Below are positions 19,719 through 30,698 of a stretch of DNA of 64,000 nt, piece by piece. Numbering within the stretch: the stretch's first letter is position 1; each line of letters starts with the position of its first letter. A program made the position numbers and the translations under genes. Source of the DNA: Clostridiales bacterium DTU069 (GTDB lineage: Bacteria > Bacillota > Clostridia > DSM-8532); NCBI GenBank assembly GCA_001512485.1, contig LFRV01000040.1, forward strand, positions 1-64,000, in the 5' to 3' direction. The notes under the pieces were generated by a model that searched no databases, was not told the origin of the DNA, and saw nothing but the letters and a program-made list of their open reading frames with translations.

Positions 19719-21110
19719 ATGGAAGATGTTTATGCTGTAATCTTGGCTGCCGGAGCCGGAACAAGGATGAAATCCGAAAAAGCGAAAGTAACGCATGAAT
19801 TATGCGGGAAGCCAATGATTAATTGGGTTATAGATGCCGTTAAAGGAGCCGGTGTGACGGAAGTTATTGTTGTTACGGGTTACCAGGAGGAACAGGTGCG
19901 CAGCCGCATATCTGAAGATGTTATTTTTGCGAGCCAGAAAGAACAGCTTGGAACGGGACATGCGCTTATGCAGACCCTGCCGCTGCTTAACGACAAAAAG
20001 GGCTCATGCCTGGTTCTATGCGGCGATATTCCGTTAATTACCGCGCAAACATTGAGACATATGGTAAAAGATCATATACACAACGGCAGGGCTATGACAT
20101 TATTAACAGCCGTTGTAGAAGATCCTGACGGATATGGGCGTATTATTCGTGACAGCGGCGGAAATGCGTGCCGTATAGTCGAACATAAGGATGCCGATGC
20201 TGAACAGCTGAAAATTAAGGAAATAAACTCGGGGATATACTGTTATGACATTCAATGGCTTGTGAAGTCATTGAAAGGACTGGATAATAATAATGAGCAA
20301 AAAGAATATTACCTGACCGATACAATGGCTATAATTTATGAGAACGGCGGGAATATCGGCGCGATAATACTGGACAACCATGAGGAAATGCTCGGGATAA
20401 ACGACAGGGTCCAGCTCGCTGCTGCGGAAAGAGTATTAAACAGAAGGATAATAGAAAGGCACATGAAAAACGGGGTAACTTTTTTAATCCCCGATAGTTG
20501 TATTGTTGAAGAAAGTGTAAGCATCGGCCCCGATACGGTGATATATCCCGGCACAATACTGAAAGGTTCCACTTCAATTGACTCCAACTGTGTAATCGGT
20601 CCGAATTGCATGATATCCGACACGATGATAGGCAAAAATACTAAAGTAATCTGCTCGATTATAAGCGAAAGCCAAATCGGCGAACATACAACCGTAGGCC
20701 CGTTTGCTTATTTAAGACCCGGAAGCATCGTTGGGGAAAAAGTAAAAATCGGCGATTTTGTTGAAATAAAAAAATCCATAATCGGTGATGAAACGAAGAT
20801 ATCTCACCTGACATATGTAGGTGACGCCGAAATCGGAAAGAATGTTAATTTAGGCTGCGGCGTTGTTTTTGTTAATTATGACGGAAAGGTAAAAAATAAA
20901 ACAATCGTCGGTGACAACAGCTTTATTGGTTGTAATGTGAACCTAATATCCCCTGTCGAAGTTAAGCCTAATTCTTATATTGCGGCAGGCTCCACGATTA
21001 CCGAAGAAGTGCCGGAATATTCGCTTGCAATAGCCAGAAGCAGGCAAACAATTATAAAGGATTGGGTTATAAAAAGAGGAAGATTGCGCGGAAAAGAATC
21101 AGACAATTAA
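19719..21110 (+). CDS. glmU: Bifunctional GlmU
   Basis: VILAAGAGTRMKSEKAKV; C-terminal left-handed beta-helix repeats; followed by prs. Confidence 0.96.
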   Translation: MEDVYAVILAAGAGTRMKSEKAKVTHELCGKPMINWVIDAVKGAGVTEVIVVTGYQEEQVRSRISEDVIFASQKEQLGTGHALMQTLPLLNDKKGSCLVLCGDIPLITAQTLRHMVKDHIHNGRAMTLLTAVVEDPDGYGRIIRDSGGNACRIVEHKDADAEQLKIKEINSGIYCYDIQWLVKSLKGLDNNNEQKEYYLTDTMAIIYENGGNIGAIILDNHEEMLGINDRVQLAAAERVLNRRIIERHMKNGVTFLIPDSCIVEESVSIGPDTVIYPGTILKGSTSIDSNCVIGPNCMISDTMIGKNTKVICSIISESQIGEHTTVGPFAYLRPGSIVGEKVKIGDFVEIKKSIIGDETKISHLTYVGDAEIGKNVNLGCGVVFVNYDGKVKNKTIVGDNSFIGCNVNLISPVEVKPNSYIAAGSTITEEVPEYSLAIARSRQTIIKDWVIKRGRLRGKESDN

Positions 21111-21145
21111 ATTAATACAGAAAAATTACGGAGGTTAAAATAAAG

Positions 21146-22105
21146 ATGAACATTCAGGGAAAAGACATTAAAATATTCGCCGGAAATTCCAATATACCTC
21201 TTGCCCAGGAGATAGCGGCAAAAATCGGATTGCCGCTGGGAGAGTCAATTGTGGGACGTTTCAGCGATGGTGAAACAGCGATAAGCATTAATGAAGTTGT
21301 TCGTGGTTCCGATACTTTTATCATTCAATCCACATGCACGCCGGTGAACGATAATCTCGTGGAACTTTTAATACTGATTGATGCATTAAAGAGAGCGTCC
21401 GCGGGAAGGATTACCGCAGTCATACCATATTTTGGTTATGCAAGACAGGACAGGAAAGTAAAGGCAAGGGATCCTATTTCGGCAAAGCTTGTTGCGAATC
21501 TGCTTACCGTTGCAGGAGCAGACAGGGTATTGACAATGGATCTTCACGCTACACAGATCCAGGGTTTTTTTGACATTCCTCTTGATCAACTGATGGGAAC
21601 ACCGATTTTAGCGAAATACATGTCCGAGAAATTTACAAATCTCGATGATCTTGTTGTGGTATCGCCCGATATAGGAAGTGTTTCGAGATCAAGGAAGTTT
21701 GCGGAAAGGCTTGAAGTTCCGCTTGCGATTATTGATAAAAGACGTCCGAAGGCAAATGTATGTGAAATAATGAATATAATCGGGGATGTGCGCGGTAAAA
21801 AGGCTATTCTTGTTGATGATCTTATAGATACCGCAGGCACTGTAAAAACAGCATCGGAAGCGCTGATGGAAATGGGCGCGAGCGAAGTTTATGCCTGCTG
21901 CACTCACGGCGTATTATCGGGTCAGGCGATAGAACGGATAAAAAATTCGCCGATTAAGGAGCTTGTTATGTTAAATACGATTCCGCTTCCGAAAGAAAAG
22001 AGGTTGGACAACATAACGGTACTGTCCGTAGCGGATATCTTTGCTGAGGCAATTGAATGCATATACGGCAATATTTCCATTTCAACACTGTTCACTCAGC
22101 GTTAA
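21146..22105 (+). CDS. prs: Ribose-phosphate pyrophosphokinase
   Basis: [42 protein letters not shown]. Confidence 0.97.
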   Translation: MNIQGKDIKIFAGNSNIPLAQEIAAKIGLPLGESIVGRFSDGETAISINEVVRGSDTFIIQSTCTPVNDNLVELLILIDALKRASAGRITAVIPYFGYARQDRKVKARDPISAKLVANLLTVAGADRVLTMDLHATQIQGFFDIPLDQLMGTPILAKYMSEKFTNLDDLVVVSPDIGSVSRSRKFAERLEVPLAIIDKRRPKANVCEIMNIIGDVRGKKAILVDDLIDTAGTVKTASEALMEMGASEVYACCTHGVLSGQAIERIKNSPIKELVMLNTIPLPKEKRLDNITVLSVADIFAEAIECIYGNISISTLFTQR

Positions 22106-22197
22106 CGGGATTAATAAAGCACACATACATAGTTCTTCCAAATGCTCCTTTACTTAGCTGAAGTCACGTTCCGCTTTATCTTTAGGGAGGTTTTTTA

Positions 22198-22785
22198 ATG
22201 TTTGTAATTGCGGGGCTGGGTAATCCCGGAAGAGAATACGAAAGAACGCGTCATAATATAGGTTTTCAGTGCATTGATTATCTGTCTGCTCTTTACCGCA
22301 TACCTGTTTCTAAAATTAAGTTTAAATCATTGATAGGAGAGGGAATCATACAAGGGAAAAAGGTTATTCTCGCGAAACCGCAGACCTATATGAATAACAG
22401 CGGGGAGGCCATTAAGGCTATTGTGGATTATTACAAGGTTGATGCGGGCAATGTTGTGATCATATACGATGATGCCGACCTGGAACCGGGTGTTATCAGA
22501 ATACGGCCTAAGGGAAGTTCGGGGACGCATAATGGCATGAAATCAATCATATACCATATGCAGACCGACGAATTTCCGCGTTTCCGCATTGGTATCGGAA
22601 AGCCGCCGGAGAAAATGGACCTGGTTTCATATGTATTGGGCGTGTTCAGTGAGGAAGAACAGCGGATTATGAATGAGGTTATTGAAAGAACCGCGGCTGC
22701 CGTAGGGGATTTTCTGGCCGCAGGGATTGAAACGGCAATGTCAAAGTATAACTGTAAAAACAATAACGATAAGAATAATGATTGA
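22198..22785 (+). CDS. pth: Peptidyl-tRNA hydrolase
   Basis: FVIAGLGNPGREYERTRHNIGF, KPQTYMNNSGEAI, GSSGTHNGMKSI. Confidence 0.96.
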   Translation: MFVIAGLGNPGREYERTRHNIGFQCIDYLSALYRIPVSKIKFKSLIGEGIIQGKKVILAKPQTYMNNSGEAIKAIVDYYKVDAGNVVIIYDDADLEPGVIRIRPKGSSGTHNGMKSIIYHMQTDEFPRFRIGIGKPPEKMDLVSYVLGVFSEEEQRIMNEVIERTAAAVGDFLAAGIETAMSKYNCKNNNDKNND

Positions 22786-22798
22786 ATCCGGAGCTTTT

Positions 22799-25700
22799 AT
22801 GAATATAAAACGATGGTACGAATGGAAAGAGATAAAAGAAATACAAAAAGATATTAATGAAGGCTCTTCAATTGCGATAAACGGCCTGTCCGATACACAG
22901 AGGCACCATCTTGTTTCTTCCTTAATTGAAGGTGTGGGGAAAAAAGCATTATATATTGCCGCAAACGATTTGCAGGCAAGGAAGGCGTTCCGTAACCTTG
23001 AAAGCCTGTTCGGGGAACGGGTTTACTATTTCCCGTTTCGCGAGAAAATGCTCTATGATGTTGAATCAAAAAGCCGCGAGCAGACGTTTCAAAGGATAGA
23101 ATGCCTCGGAAGACTGCTTGAAAGCGACTACACGGCTGTTGTTTTATCATGCGAATCAATTATTGATTATTATATGCCCCCTGATGAATTCAAATCTTAT
23201 TTTGTATCGTTAAAAGCGGGGGATACGGTCAATCTCGAAGAGCTCATACATCGCCTTGCCGCTGCCGGCTATGAAAGAGAGGAAATGGTTGAAGCAAGGG
23301 GTCAGTTTTCGGTAAGGGGAGGCATTATTGATGTTTTCCCGGTACAATACGAGAAGCCTGTAAGAATTGAATTGTTTGATATAGAAATTGATTCGATGCG
23401 CATATTTGATGTCGAAAGTCAGCGATCATATCAAAATGTTGAGCAAGTACGCATATTTCCCGCGAAAGAATTTGTTTTCACCGAAGAACAGGCACACAGA
23501 ATAACCGAAAGACTCGACGCGGAGCTAAATGAATATTTAAGCAGAATCAACGACAGGGATTTAACCGCATTGTTCAGATCCAATTTCGGCAGGTATGCCG
23601 AAAAACTTAAAAACAGCGGAAATTTCGCGGGAATAGATAAATTCATCCCATATTTTTATGATAGCAGGCATTCGATTTTTGAATACATTTGTTCAAACAC
23701 GGTTATATTTGTCGAGGATACGGAGCGTTTGAAACAAAGGCTGGAAAACGTTATAGAAGAACATGTGCAACAGTGTGAAATACTTATAGAAAAGGGTATG
23801 GTGCTTCCGGGAACATTTGATATGTATTTTAACCCGAAAACCTTATCTTCGCTTATCGGAAACATTCAGGCGGTATACCTTAACAGCCTTGACGAAGGGG
23901 AGAGCCTTGCCGGTATCCGCAGAAGCCATTTAATAACCGGAAAAAACATTGAACCGTACCGCGGCCATCTTGAACAACTAAAGAAGGATATAAAGAACTG
24001 GATAAGCGGTGAATATCAGGTTACGCTGCTTGCGTCAACGGATAAAAGAAAAAGCGGCCTTAAAGAATTGTTAGCCGAAGAGAATATAAATGTCTATTCC
24101 GACGAACCGCCGGGAAATATTCCATGTGTTATTGTAAGGCAGGGGCAGCTTGAAAACGGTTTTATATATCCGCAGATAAGATGGGCTGTCGTGACTGAAA
24201 GCGATATAATTTCAGCTGCCGTGAAAAAGCCGGAGATTAAAATTGAAGGTGCCCGGAAAATAAAGGCCTTTACCGATTTGAAAGTCGGAGACTATGTTGT
24301 TCACCAGATGCATGGAATAGGCTTGTATACGGGCATTGAAACACTAACTGTAGAAGGCGTTAAAAGGGAGTACCTGAAAGTTGAATACCGCGACGGTGGT
24401 TTTTTATATATTCCGGTAACCCAGATGGAGTTGATACAGAAATATATAGGTACGGAAGGAAGAACACCAAGACTGAACAAACTGGGCGGAACCGAATGGA
24501 TCAGGGAAAAGAAGAAGGTCAAGGAATCGCTGAAAGAACTTGCTGCCGACCTTATAAAGCTTCAGGCCGAAAGGGAAACGCGGAAAGGCTTTGCTTTCTC
24601 ACCCGATACCGTATGGCAAAAGCAGTTCGAAGACTTGTTCCCATATAATGAAACAAAGGATCAACTGCGGTGCGCTGAAGAGATAAAACGCGACATGGAA
24701 ACCGATAAAATAATGGATAGGCTCCTATGCGGAGATGTGGGATACGGAAAAACCGAAGTGGCGTTAAGAGCGGTATTCAAAGCCGCGATGGACGGGAAAC
24801 AGTCTGCGTTTCTTGTTCCGACTACTGTTTTGGCCTCACAACATTTTGACAATTTTAAAAGAAGGTTTGCCCCTTTCCCGATAACGGTTGAAATGCTAAG
24901 TCGTTTCAGGACGCCCAGCGAACAAAAAAGAATAATCAGGGGCTTAAAATCTGGGCTTATAGATGTTGTTGTCGGAACTCACAAACTTTTTAACAAAGAA
25001 GTGAAGTTTAAGGATCTTGGACTGCTCGTAATAGATGAAGAACAGCGTTTTGGAGTCGAGCACAAGGAAAAGATAAAAAGCATGTATCCGAGTGTGGATA
25101 TACTTACGCTGTCAGCAACTCCCATACCCAGAACACTTCATATGTCCCTTACGGGTCTGAGGGATATAAGTACTATTGAAGAACCGCCCGAGCAAAGATA
25201 TCCAGTGCAGACCTATATACTTGAATACAGGGATGATGTTGTTGAGGATGCGATTAAAAGGGAAATCGCAAGGGACGGGCAGGTTTTTTATTTATATAAC
25301 AGGGTAAAAGGGATCCAGGCGAAAGCCGCACAACTGCAGGAACTGGTGCCACAAGCCAAAATCGGGTATGCGCATGGTCAAATGAGTGAAAGACAGTTGG
25401 AGAAGGTCATCCTGTCATTTTTAAACAGGGAGTTTGACGTACTTGTGTGCACTACCATTATTGAAAACGGGATAGATATGCCGAATGTAAACACTATTAT
25501 AGTTGAAAACGCAAACAGGCTTGGGCTTGCGCAGTTGTACCAGTTAAGGGGAAGAGTCGGGCGTTCAAACCGCCTTGCCTACGCTTATCTGACATATCGA
25601 AAAGATAAAGTTCTTAATGAGATCGCGGAGAAAAGACTGAAAGCAATACGCGAATTTACCGAATTTGGTTCCGGTTTCAAAATAGCGATGAGGGATCTTC

Positions 25701-26290
25701 AAATAAGGGGTGCGGGAAATCTTTTAGGACCTGAACAGCATGGACATATGGAAGCCGTCGGATACGATACTTATATAAAACTTTTGGATGAAGCGGTTAA
25801 GGAACTGAAGGGACAAACCCATATCGAAGAGGAAAAAGAAGTTTTTGTGGAATTCAAAATGGACGCATACCTTGAAAAGACTTATATTGCCGATGAAAAA
25901 GCAAGGCTTGACATGTATAAGACAATAGCGGCTCTTGAAACCGAAGAAGAAGCCATTGATGTACGTGATGAATTGATTGACCGGTATGGCAATATTCCTG
26001 AAGCGGCTTCAAACCTTATAGATATCGCTCTTGTGAAAAACATGGCCGGAGAATGCGGCTTTAATATGATAAAACAAAAAGAGGATATGGTTGTTTTGTA
26101 TTTTGCGGATAAAAATAACCTGCCGCTTGCGCTGCTCAACGAACTGATCTCGAAAGAAAAAGGTAAATTGATGTTTTCGGCCGGAAAGAACCCGTACCTG
26201 TCATACAGGGTAAAAGGGACAAGTAACCGGGAAGCTCTTAACAATATTAAAATTCTGTTACAGGATATTCTGAAATTGAAGTCGGGCTAA
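22799..26290 (+). CDS. mfd: Transcription-repair coupling factor
   Basis: UvrB-like N-terminus, DYVVHQMHGIGLYTG, GDVGYGKTEVALRA, DEEQRFGVEHKE, TRG motif region. Start ATG 22799 preferred. Confidence 0.96.
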   Translation: MNIKRWYEWKEIKEIQKDINEGSSIAINGLSDTQRHHLVSSLIEGVGKKALYIAANDLQARKAFRNLESLFGERVYYFPFREKMLYDVESKSREQTFQRIECLGRLLESDYTAVVLSCESIIDYYMPPDEFKSYFVSLKAGDTVNLEELIHRLAAAGYEREEMVEARGQFSVRGGIIDVFPVQYEKPVRIELFDIEIDSMRIFDVESQRSYQNVEQVRIFPAKEFVFTEEQAHRITERLDAELNEYLSRINDRDLTALFRSNFGRYAEKLKNSGNFAGIDKFIPYFYDSRHSIFEYICSNTVIFVEDTERLKQRLENVIEEHVQQCEILIEKGMVLPGTFDMYFNPKTLSSLIGNIQAVYLNSLDEGESLAGIRRSHLITGKNIEPYRGHLEQLKKDIKNWISGEYQVTLLASTDKRKSGLKELLAEENINVYSDEPPGNIPCVIVRQGQLENGFIYPQIRWAVVTESDIISAAVKKPEIKIEGARKIKAFTDLKVGDYVVHQMHGIGLYTGIETLTVEGVKREYLKVEYRDGGFLYIPVTQMELIQKYIGTEGRTPRLNKLGGTEWIREKKKVKESLKELAADLIKLQAERETRKGFAFSPDTVWQKQFEDLFPYNETKDQLRCAEEIKRDMETDKIMDRLLCGDVGYGKTEVALRAVFKAAMDGKQSAFLVPTTVLASQHFDNFKRRFAPFPITVEMLSRFRTPSEQKRIIRGLKSGLIDVVVGTHKLFNKEVKFKDLGLLVIDEEQRFGVEHKEKIKSMYPSVDILTLSATPIPRTLHMSLTGLRDISTIEEPPEQRYPVQTYILEYRDDVVEDAIKREIARDGQVFYLYNRVKGIQAKAAQLQELVPQAKIGYAHGQMSERQLEKVILSFLNREFDVLVCTTIIENGIDMPNVNTIIVENANRLGLAQLYQLRGRVGRSNRLAYAYLTYRKDKVLNEIAEKRLKAIREFTEFGSGFKIAMRDLQIRGAGNLLGPEQHGHMEAVGYDTYIKLLDEAVKELKGQTHIEEEKEVFVEFKMDAYLEKTYIADEKARLDMYKTIAALETEEEAIDVRDELIDRYGNIPEAASNLIDIALVKNMAGECGFNMIKQKEDMVVLYFADKNNLPLALLNELISKEKGKLMFSAGKNPYLSYRVKGTSNREALNNIKILLQDILKLKSG

Positions 26291-26405
26291 TAATTGATTA
26301 TAATGATATTATTCGCAGTTATGCTAAATTTGCTTAAGTGATACGAAATGTTATTGTTCACCGCCTGTTCCTGTTTTCAACACCGTGCTAAAAAAGGTGA
26401 AACCA

Positions 26406-27026
26406 ATGAATAAAAGGGTATCTATAATAATATTTGCACTAATTGTTATTGGGGCTTCAGTTGGTTATTATATATGGGAATCCGGCAGTTATGTCGCTAA
26501 AGTCGGAAACCATAAAATTTTAAACCATGAATATACCTTTTTTTTACGCACACAGAAAAAAAACGCTGAAGCGGAAGCAGGCGCATTCAGCGAGAAAGAG
26601 ATAAGGGAATTATGGGAGAGTCCAGCCGGCGGTGAAGATCCCGTTGCTATAATAATGAACAGGGCCCTCGAGAATGTAAAGGAATTCAAAATACAGCTAA
26701 TAATGGCCGAACGGGAGAATTTCAGACTGTCCGACAGCGAACTGAGCCAGATCCGCCAGTCCATCGATAACCTGTTGGATGACAGGGAATCCGCCAGCAT
26801 AATATTAAAAGATCTCGGTCTGAATCCGGCGCAGTATAAGGACATGATCATAAAGAGAAAACTTGTTGAGAAATACGTTGATAATTATTTGCGGACACAC
26901 AATGTTGAAATGTCCCAGTATATCGTAAAACTCGAAGAATGGAAAAACGATCCGGCGTTCAATCTCGTTAAGAACGAGAGAGTGCTTCAAAAAGTGACAA
27001 ATAAAAGCATGATTCTGCCAAAATAA
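26406..27026 (+). CDS. SurA-N/PrsA-like lipid- or membrane-anchored chaperone lacking a visible PPIase domain
   Basis: N-terminal TM; VAKVGNHKILNHEYTFFLR resembles the foldase/SurA N-domain; located between mfd and spoVT. Confidence 0.65.
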   Translation: MNKRVSIIIFALIVIGASVGYYIWESGSYVAKVGNHKILNHEYTFFLRTQKKNAEAEAGAFSEKEIRELWESPAGGEDPVAIIMNRALENVKEFKIQLIMAERENFRLSDSELSQIRQSIDNLLDDRESASIILKDLGLNPAQYKDMIIKRKLVEKYVDNYLRTHNVEMSQYIVKLEEWKNDPAFNLVKNERVLQKVTNKSMILPK

Positions 27027-27238
27027 GCATTTCGATAGAAGTTTTTCGTTCGTGTTACGCAAGTCATTTTATACAAGCATTCCATGAAAACCATACAGAT
27101 AAATTTCCTGCAATAAAGTGTGGTTTTGTAAATATAAGGAGTGATTCCCTGAACTCCCTTTTAGCAGACTTTTTTTATGATTTTAATTTATACTCAGTAA
27201 AACCACGTTATGGCTGGCAACATTTATATTGGTATGTT

Positions 27239-27269
27239 TGCATAAAAACGACAGAATATATTCATAATA
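27239..27269 (+). promoter_or_regulatory. Candidate SigG promoter of spoVT
   Basis: TGCATA - 18 nt - CATAATA, matching the forespore consensus TGMATA-N18-CATAMTA, about 40 nt upstream of spoVT. Confidence 0.7.
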
Positions 27270-27309
27270 AGAACGGAAGATTTCTTAGGTTGAAAGGAGG
27301 CAACGGACC

Positions 27310-27861
27310 TTGAAAGCAACAGGCATCGTTAGGAGAATCGATGATTTGGGACGCGTGGTAATTCCCAAAGAAATCAGAAGAACATTGCGTATTCGTGAAG
27401 GAGATCCGTTAGAAATATTTACCGACCGTGAAGGTGAAGTTATTCTTAAAAAATACTCTCCGATTGGTGAATTGGGAGATTTCGCAGCGGAGTATGCCGA
27501 ATCCCTTCATAATACCAGCGGCCATATAATATGCGTGGCGGACAGAGATTCAATTATTGCTGTTTCGGGCGCATCAAAAAAGGAATATCTTGAAAAGCAG
27601 TTAAGCGGCGAGCTTGAAAAGATTATGGAATCAAAAAGCACGTTTGTCGCTCCCTCGGTCGACGCGGCAAAGGTTACAATTCTAAATGACGAAAACGGGG
27701 ATAAGTATACTTCGCAGGTAATTACGCCTATTATATCCGAAGGCGATCCTATAGGCGCGATTATGTTTTTATCAACTGACCCGAAAACTAAAATGGGTGA
27801 TGTTGAAACGAAATTAGCCCAGTCAGCGGCGAATTTTTTGGGAAAGCATATGGAACAATAA
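27310..27861 (+). CDS. spoVT: Stage V sporulation protein T, AbrB-like regulator
   Basis: MKATGIVRRIDDLGRVVIPKEIRRTLRIREGDPLEIFTDREGEVILKKYSPIGEL; GGAGG RBS. Confidence 0.97.
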   Translation: MKATGIVRRIDDLGRVVIPKEIRRTLRIREGDPLEIFTDREGEVILKKYSPIGELGDFAAEYAESLHNTSGHIICVADRDSIIAVSGASKKEYLEKQLSGELEKIMESKSTFVAPSVDAAKVTILNDENGDKYTSQVITPIISEGDPIGAIMFLSTDPKTKMGDVETKLAQSAANFLGKHMEQ

Positions 27862-27863
27862 AC

Positions 27864-27890
27864 AAGAGAGCCGACAGGCTCTTTTGTTTA
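27864..27890 (+). terminator. Rho-independent terminator after spoVT
   Basis: GAGAGCC-GACA-GGCTCTTTTGTTT. Confidence 0.75.
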
Positions 27891-28213
27891 TTTAGTCCGG
27901 CCGGTCGATTTTCACGTTTTTTATATTTCAAATAAGCTAATCCGGTGCTGTTCCCCTTAAGTTATCTGACAATAACGAATTGCGGAGAAAAAATAAGGAA
28001 AAGTGATGGCGCGTATCCTAAAAATAAAAATAGTTAAATTTATGTAAAAATTTTTAAATAATTGCTCCTTTAATTTGATTTATAATATATAGACGGATAC
28101 AGCAGCTCTAAACATTTCTTCTGTTGTTTAAAAGGGATTCATATTACTCTTTGACGTCGAGGGTAATAATGAATAATATATTTTGTATTACAGGTTTAAA
28201 GGAGGAGTTGTAT

Positions 28214-29542
28214 TTGAAAAAACTAATTTCACTGGTACTGGTATTCGCGTTCATTTTTGCGGTTTTAGCAGGATGCGCACCTACAGGAACACCTGGGAGT
28301 TCAACAGAAACAACACAGCCTGGCAGTGATAGTAAACCGGCGGCAAAAACGACATTAAACTTCTGGACATTTCAGGAATTACATAACAGTTTTATGGACG
28401 ATGCAGTAGAAACATGGAACAAAGCAAACCCGGACAGGCAGATAGAACTCAAAACAGATGTTTACCCGGTCGATGATATGCATAATAAGCTGTTAATAGC
28501 ACTGCAATCCGGGACCGGCGCTCCCGACATAGTGGATATCGAATGCGGACGCTTTCCGACATTTCTGAAAGGTACACCTGCGTTAGTTGAGTTTAACAGA
28601 GTAGTAGAACCGATAAAAGACAAATTAATTATGGGTAGATTGGAGAACTACGCTAAAGACGGTAAATACTACGGTCTGGATTACCATGTCGGTGCACAGG
28701 TCATATATTACAATAAAGAAATTCTTGATCAGGCAGGAGTAAATGCTGACGATATAAAAACCTGGGATGATTTTATAGCCGCAGGGAAACAGGTAGTCGA
28801 GAAGACAGGCAAACCGATGACTACGTTTGAAATAACCGACCACTGGGCTTATTATCCTCTGATTACTATGCAGGGCTCCGATTACCTGACAAAGGATGGA
28901 AAACCTCAGCTTGATAACGAAGCAAATATCAGGGCATTAAAATTGCAAGCGGATATGATGTTTGAACATAAAATTGCCATTATAGCTCCCGGAGCATGGC
29001 ACCATGCGGAGGAATATTGGGCATGGATGAACCAGGGAGGTGCAGCGTCGGTTTGGATGCCCATGTGGTATATGGGAAGATTTACCCAGTACATGCCTGA
29101 TTTGAAAGGTAAAATCATAATCCGTCCGATGCCTACTTTCCCAGGCGGAGCTTTATCAGCCGGTATGGGCGGCACAGGAACGGCTGTTACGAACCAGAGC
29201 AAGAATAAAGACTTGGCTGTGGATTTTCTCGCCGATGCAAAACTTTCCCTTGAGGGCAGCATAAAAACATGGACCATCCTCGGATTTGACCCAATTAGAA
29301 AAGATGCATGGTCACACCCTGCAATGGAGGCCGAGAATGAATATACGCAATATTTCGGCAGTGATATATTCAATACTCTGAAGGATGTAGTGGCTGATAT
29401 CGGACCAATAAATTACGGGGATTTGTATCCGGAAGCTTTATCGCTTATACAGAAGAATGTATTGTTCAAGGTGTTGCAAGAACGCAGTGAAACGCCTGAG
29501 GAAGCATTGAAGAAAGCCAATGATGAACTTCTTGCGAAATAA
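28214..29542 (+). CDS. Carbohydrate ABC transporter extracellular solute-binding lipoprotein
   Basis: Lipobox LAGCA after KKLISLVLVFAFIFAV; family-1 SBP features; followed by two permeases. TTG start with GGAGGAG RBS. Confidence 0.92.
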   Translation: MKKLISLVLVFAFIFAVLAGCAPTGTPGSSTETTQPGSDSKPAAKTTLNFWTFQELHNSFMDDAVETWNKANPDRQIELKTDVYPVDDMHNKLLIALQSGTGAPDIVDIECGRFPTFLKGTPALVEFNRVVEPIKDKLIMGRLENYAKDGKYYGLDYHVGAQVIYYNKEILDQAGVNADDIKTWDDFIAAGKQVVEKTGKPMTTFEITDHWAYYPLITMQGSDYLTKDGKPQLDNEANIRALKLQADMMFEHKIAIIAPGAWHHAEEYWAWMNQGGAASVWMPMWYMGRFTQYMPDLKGKIIIRPMPTFPGGALSAGMGGTGTAVTNQSKNKDLAVDFLADAKLSLEGSIKTWTILGFDPIRKDAWSHPAMEAENEYTQYFGSDIFNTLKDVVADIGPINYGDLYPEALSLIQKNVLFKVLQERSETPEEALKKANDELLAK

Positions 29543-29612
29543 AAGCTCTCAAGCTGTAATGCGGAAGCGGCATAAGGAGATCAGCTTGGCTTGGTATTAT
29601 CAATAACGGTTT

Positions 29613-29665
29613 AGTAAAATCTCCTCTTAAAAATATATGTTATATTTGCAGGAGGAGATTTTACT
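29613..29665 (+). promoter_or_regulatory. Intercistronic compound stem-loop between SBP and permease genes
   Basis: AGTAAAATCTCCTC / GAGGAGATTTTACT, a 14-bp perfect stem. Loop contains a second hairpin AAATATA-TGT-TATATTT. Confidence 0.8.
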
Positions 29666-29764
29666 TATCACAGTATAAGAAATATTTTATCATGAGAGAT
29701 AATAAGCCGCTTTTATCTGATATATGCCGAATAAGCAAGCGGTTGCGGTGAACGGAGGGTTACA

Positions 29765-30697
29765 ATGACTAATAATAGGACTGGTGCTGTAATACCCCAA
29801 AAAAAACATAGAAAGTTTGCCTTTAGACGGCAGAAAATAGCTCCGTATATATTTGTTATGCCCTTTATAATCTCATTCCTCATTTTCTTTCTATACCCGA
29901 TAATAAATACGGTAATAATGAGTTTCCAAGAGATACTCGGACCTGAAGACATTACATTCGTAGGGTTCAGAAACTATAAAAGCATGGTGAATGAACATTT
30001 TGGAAACGCGATATGGGTCACGACCAGATATACTTTTTGGACAATATTTGTTTTAGTACCGGTACCAATCATAGTCGCGGTATTTTTAAACCGTAAGAAC
30101 ATGAAAGGCAGGAATTTTTTCCGATCGTCATTTTTCATGCCTGCATTGACATCGGTCATTGTTGCGGGACTTTTTTTCAGGTTGGCTTTCGGTGAGCAGG
30201 ATACAACATTAGTCAATATGATTCTGGGGCTGTTCGGCATCCCAAAAAGGGCGTGGCTGCATCAGCGGAATACGGCAATGCTCGTAATGGTGGTATTGTG
30301 TACATGGAGATGGCTTGGTGTAAATGTTGTCTACTTCCTCTCGGGTCTACAGAACATACCGGTGGAACAATATGAATCCGCGTCGATAGACGGCGCGAAT
30401 GAATGGCAGAAACTCATGAGAATAACGGTGCCGGGTCTGAAGCCGGTTATTGTATATGTTGTTACAATAAGTGTATACGGTGGATATGCCATGTTTTCGG
30501 AATCATACATATTATTCGGCGCAAGATCGCCGGGCGATATAGGCTTGACTCTTGTAGGCCTGATTTATCAGAAGGGATTTTTCGAGAATAACTTTGGGGT
30601 AGGATCAGCATTAGGTATTACATTGCTTGGTATTGTAATGATTGTTAATCTGATTCAGCTTACATTGACAGGCTTCTTCAAAAAGGAGAGTGAATAA
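29765..30697 (+). CDS. Sugar ABC transporter permease (MalF-like)
   Basis: Multi-TM; EAA loop VEQYESASIDGANEWQKLMRITVPGLKPV. Confidence 0.93.
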   Translation: MTNNRTGAVIPQKKHRKFAFRRQKIAPYIFVMPFIISFLIFFLYPIINTVIMSFQEILGPEDITFVGFRNYKSMVNEHFGNAIWVTTRYTFWTIFVLVPVPIIVAVFLNRKNMKGRNFFRSSFFMPALTSVIVAGLFFRLAFGEQDTTLVNMILGLFGIPKRAWLHQRNTAMLVMVVLCTWRWLGVNVVYFLSGLQNIPVEQYESASIDGANEWQKLMRITVPGLKPVIVYVVTISVYGGYAMFSESYILFGARSPGDIGLTLVGLIYQKGFFENNFGVGSALGITLLGIVMIVNLIQLTLTGFFKKESE

Positions 30698-30698
30698 A

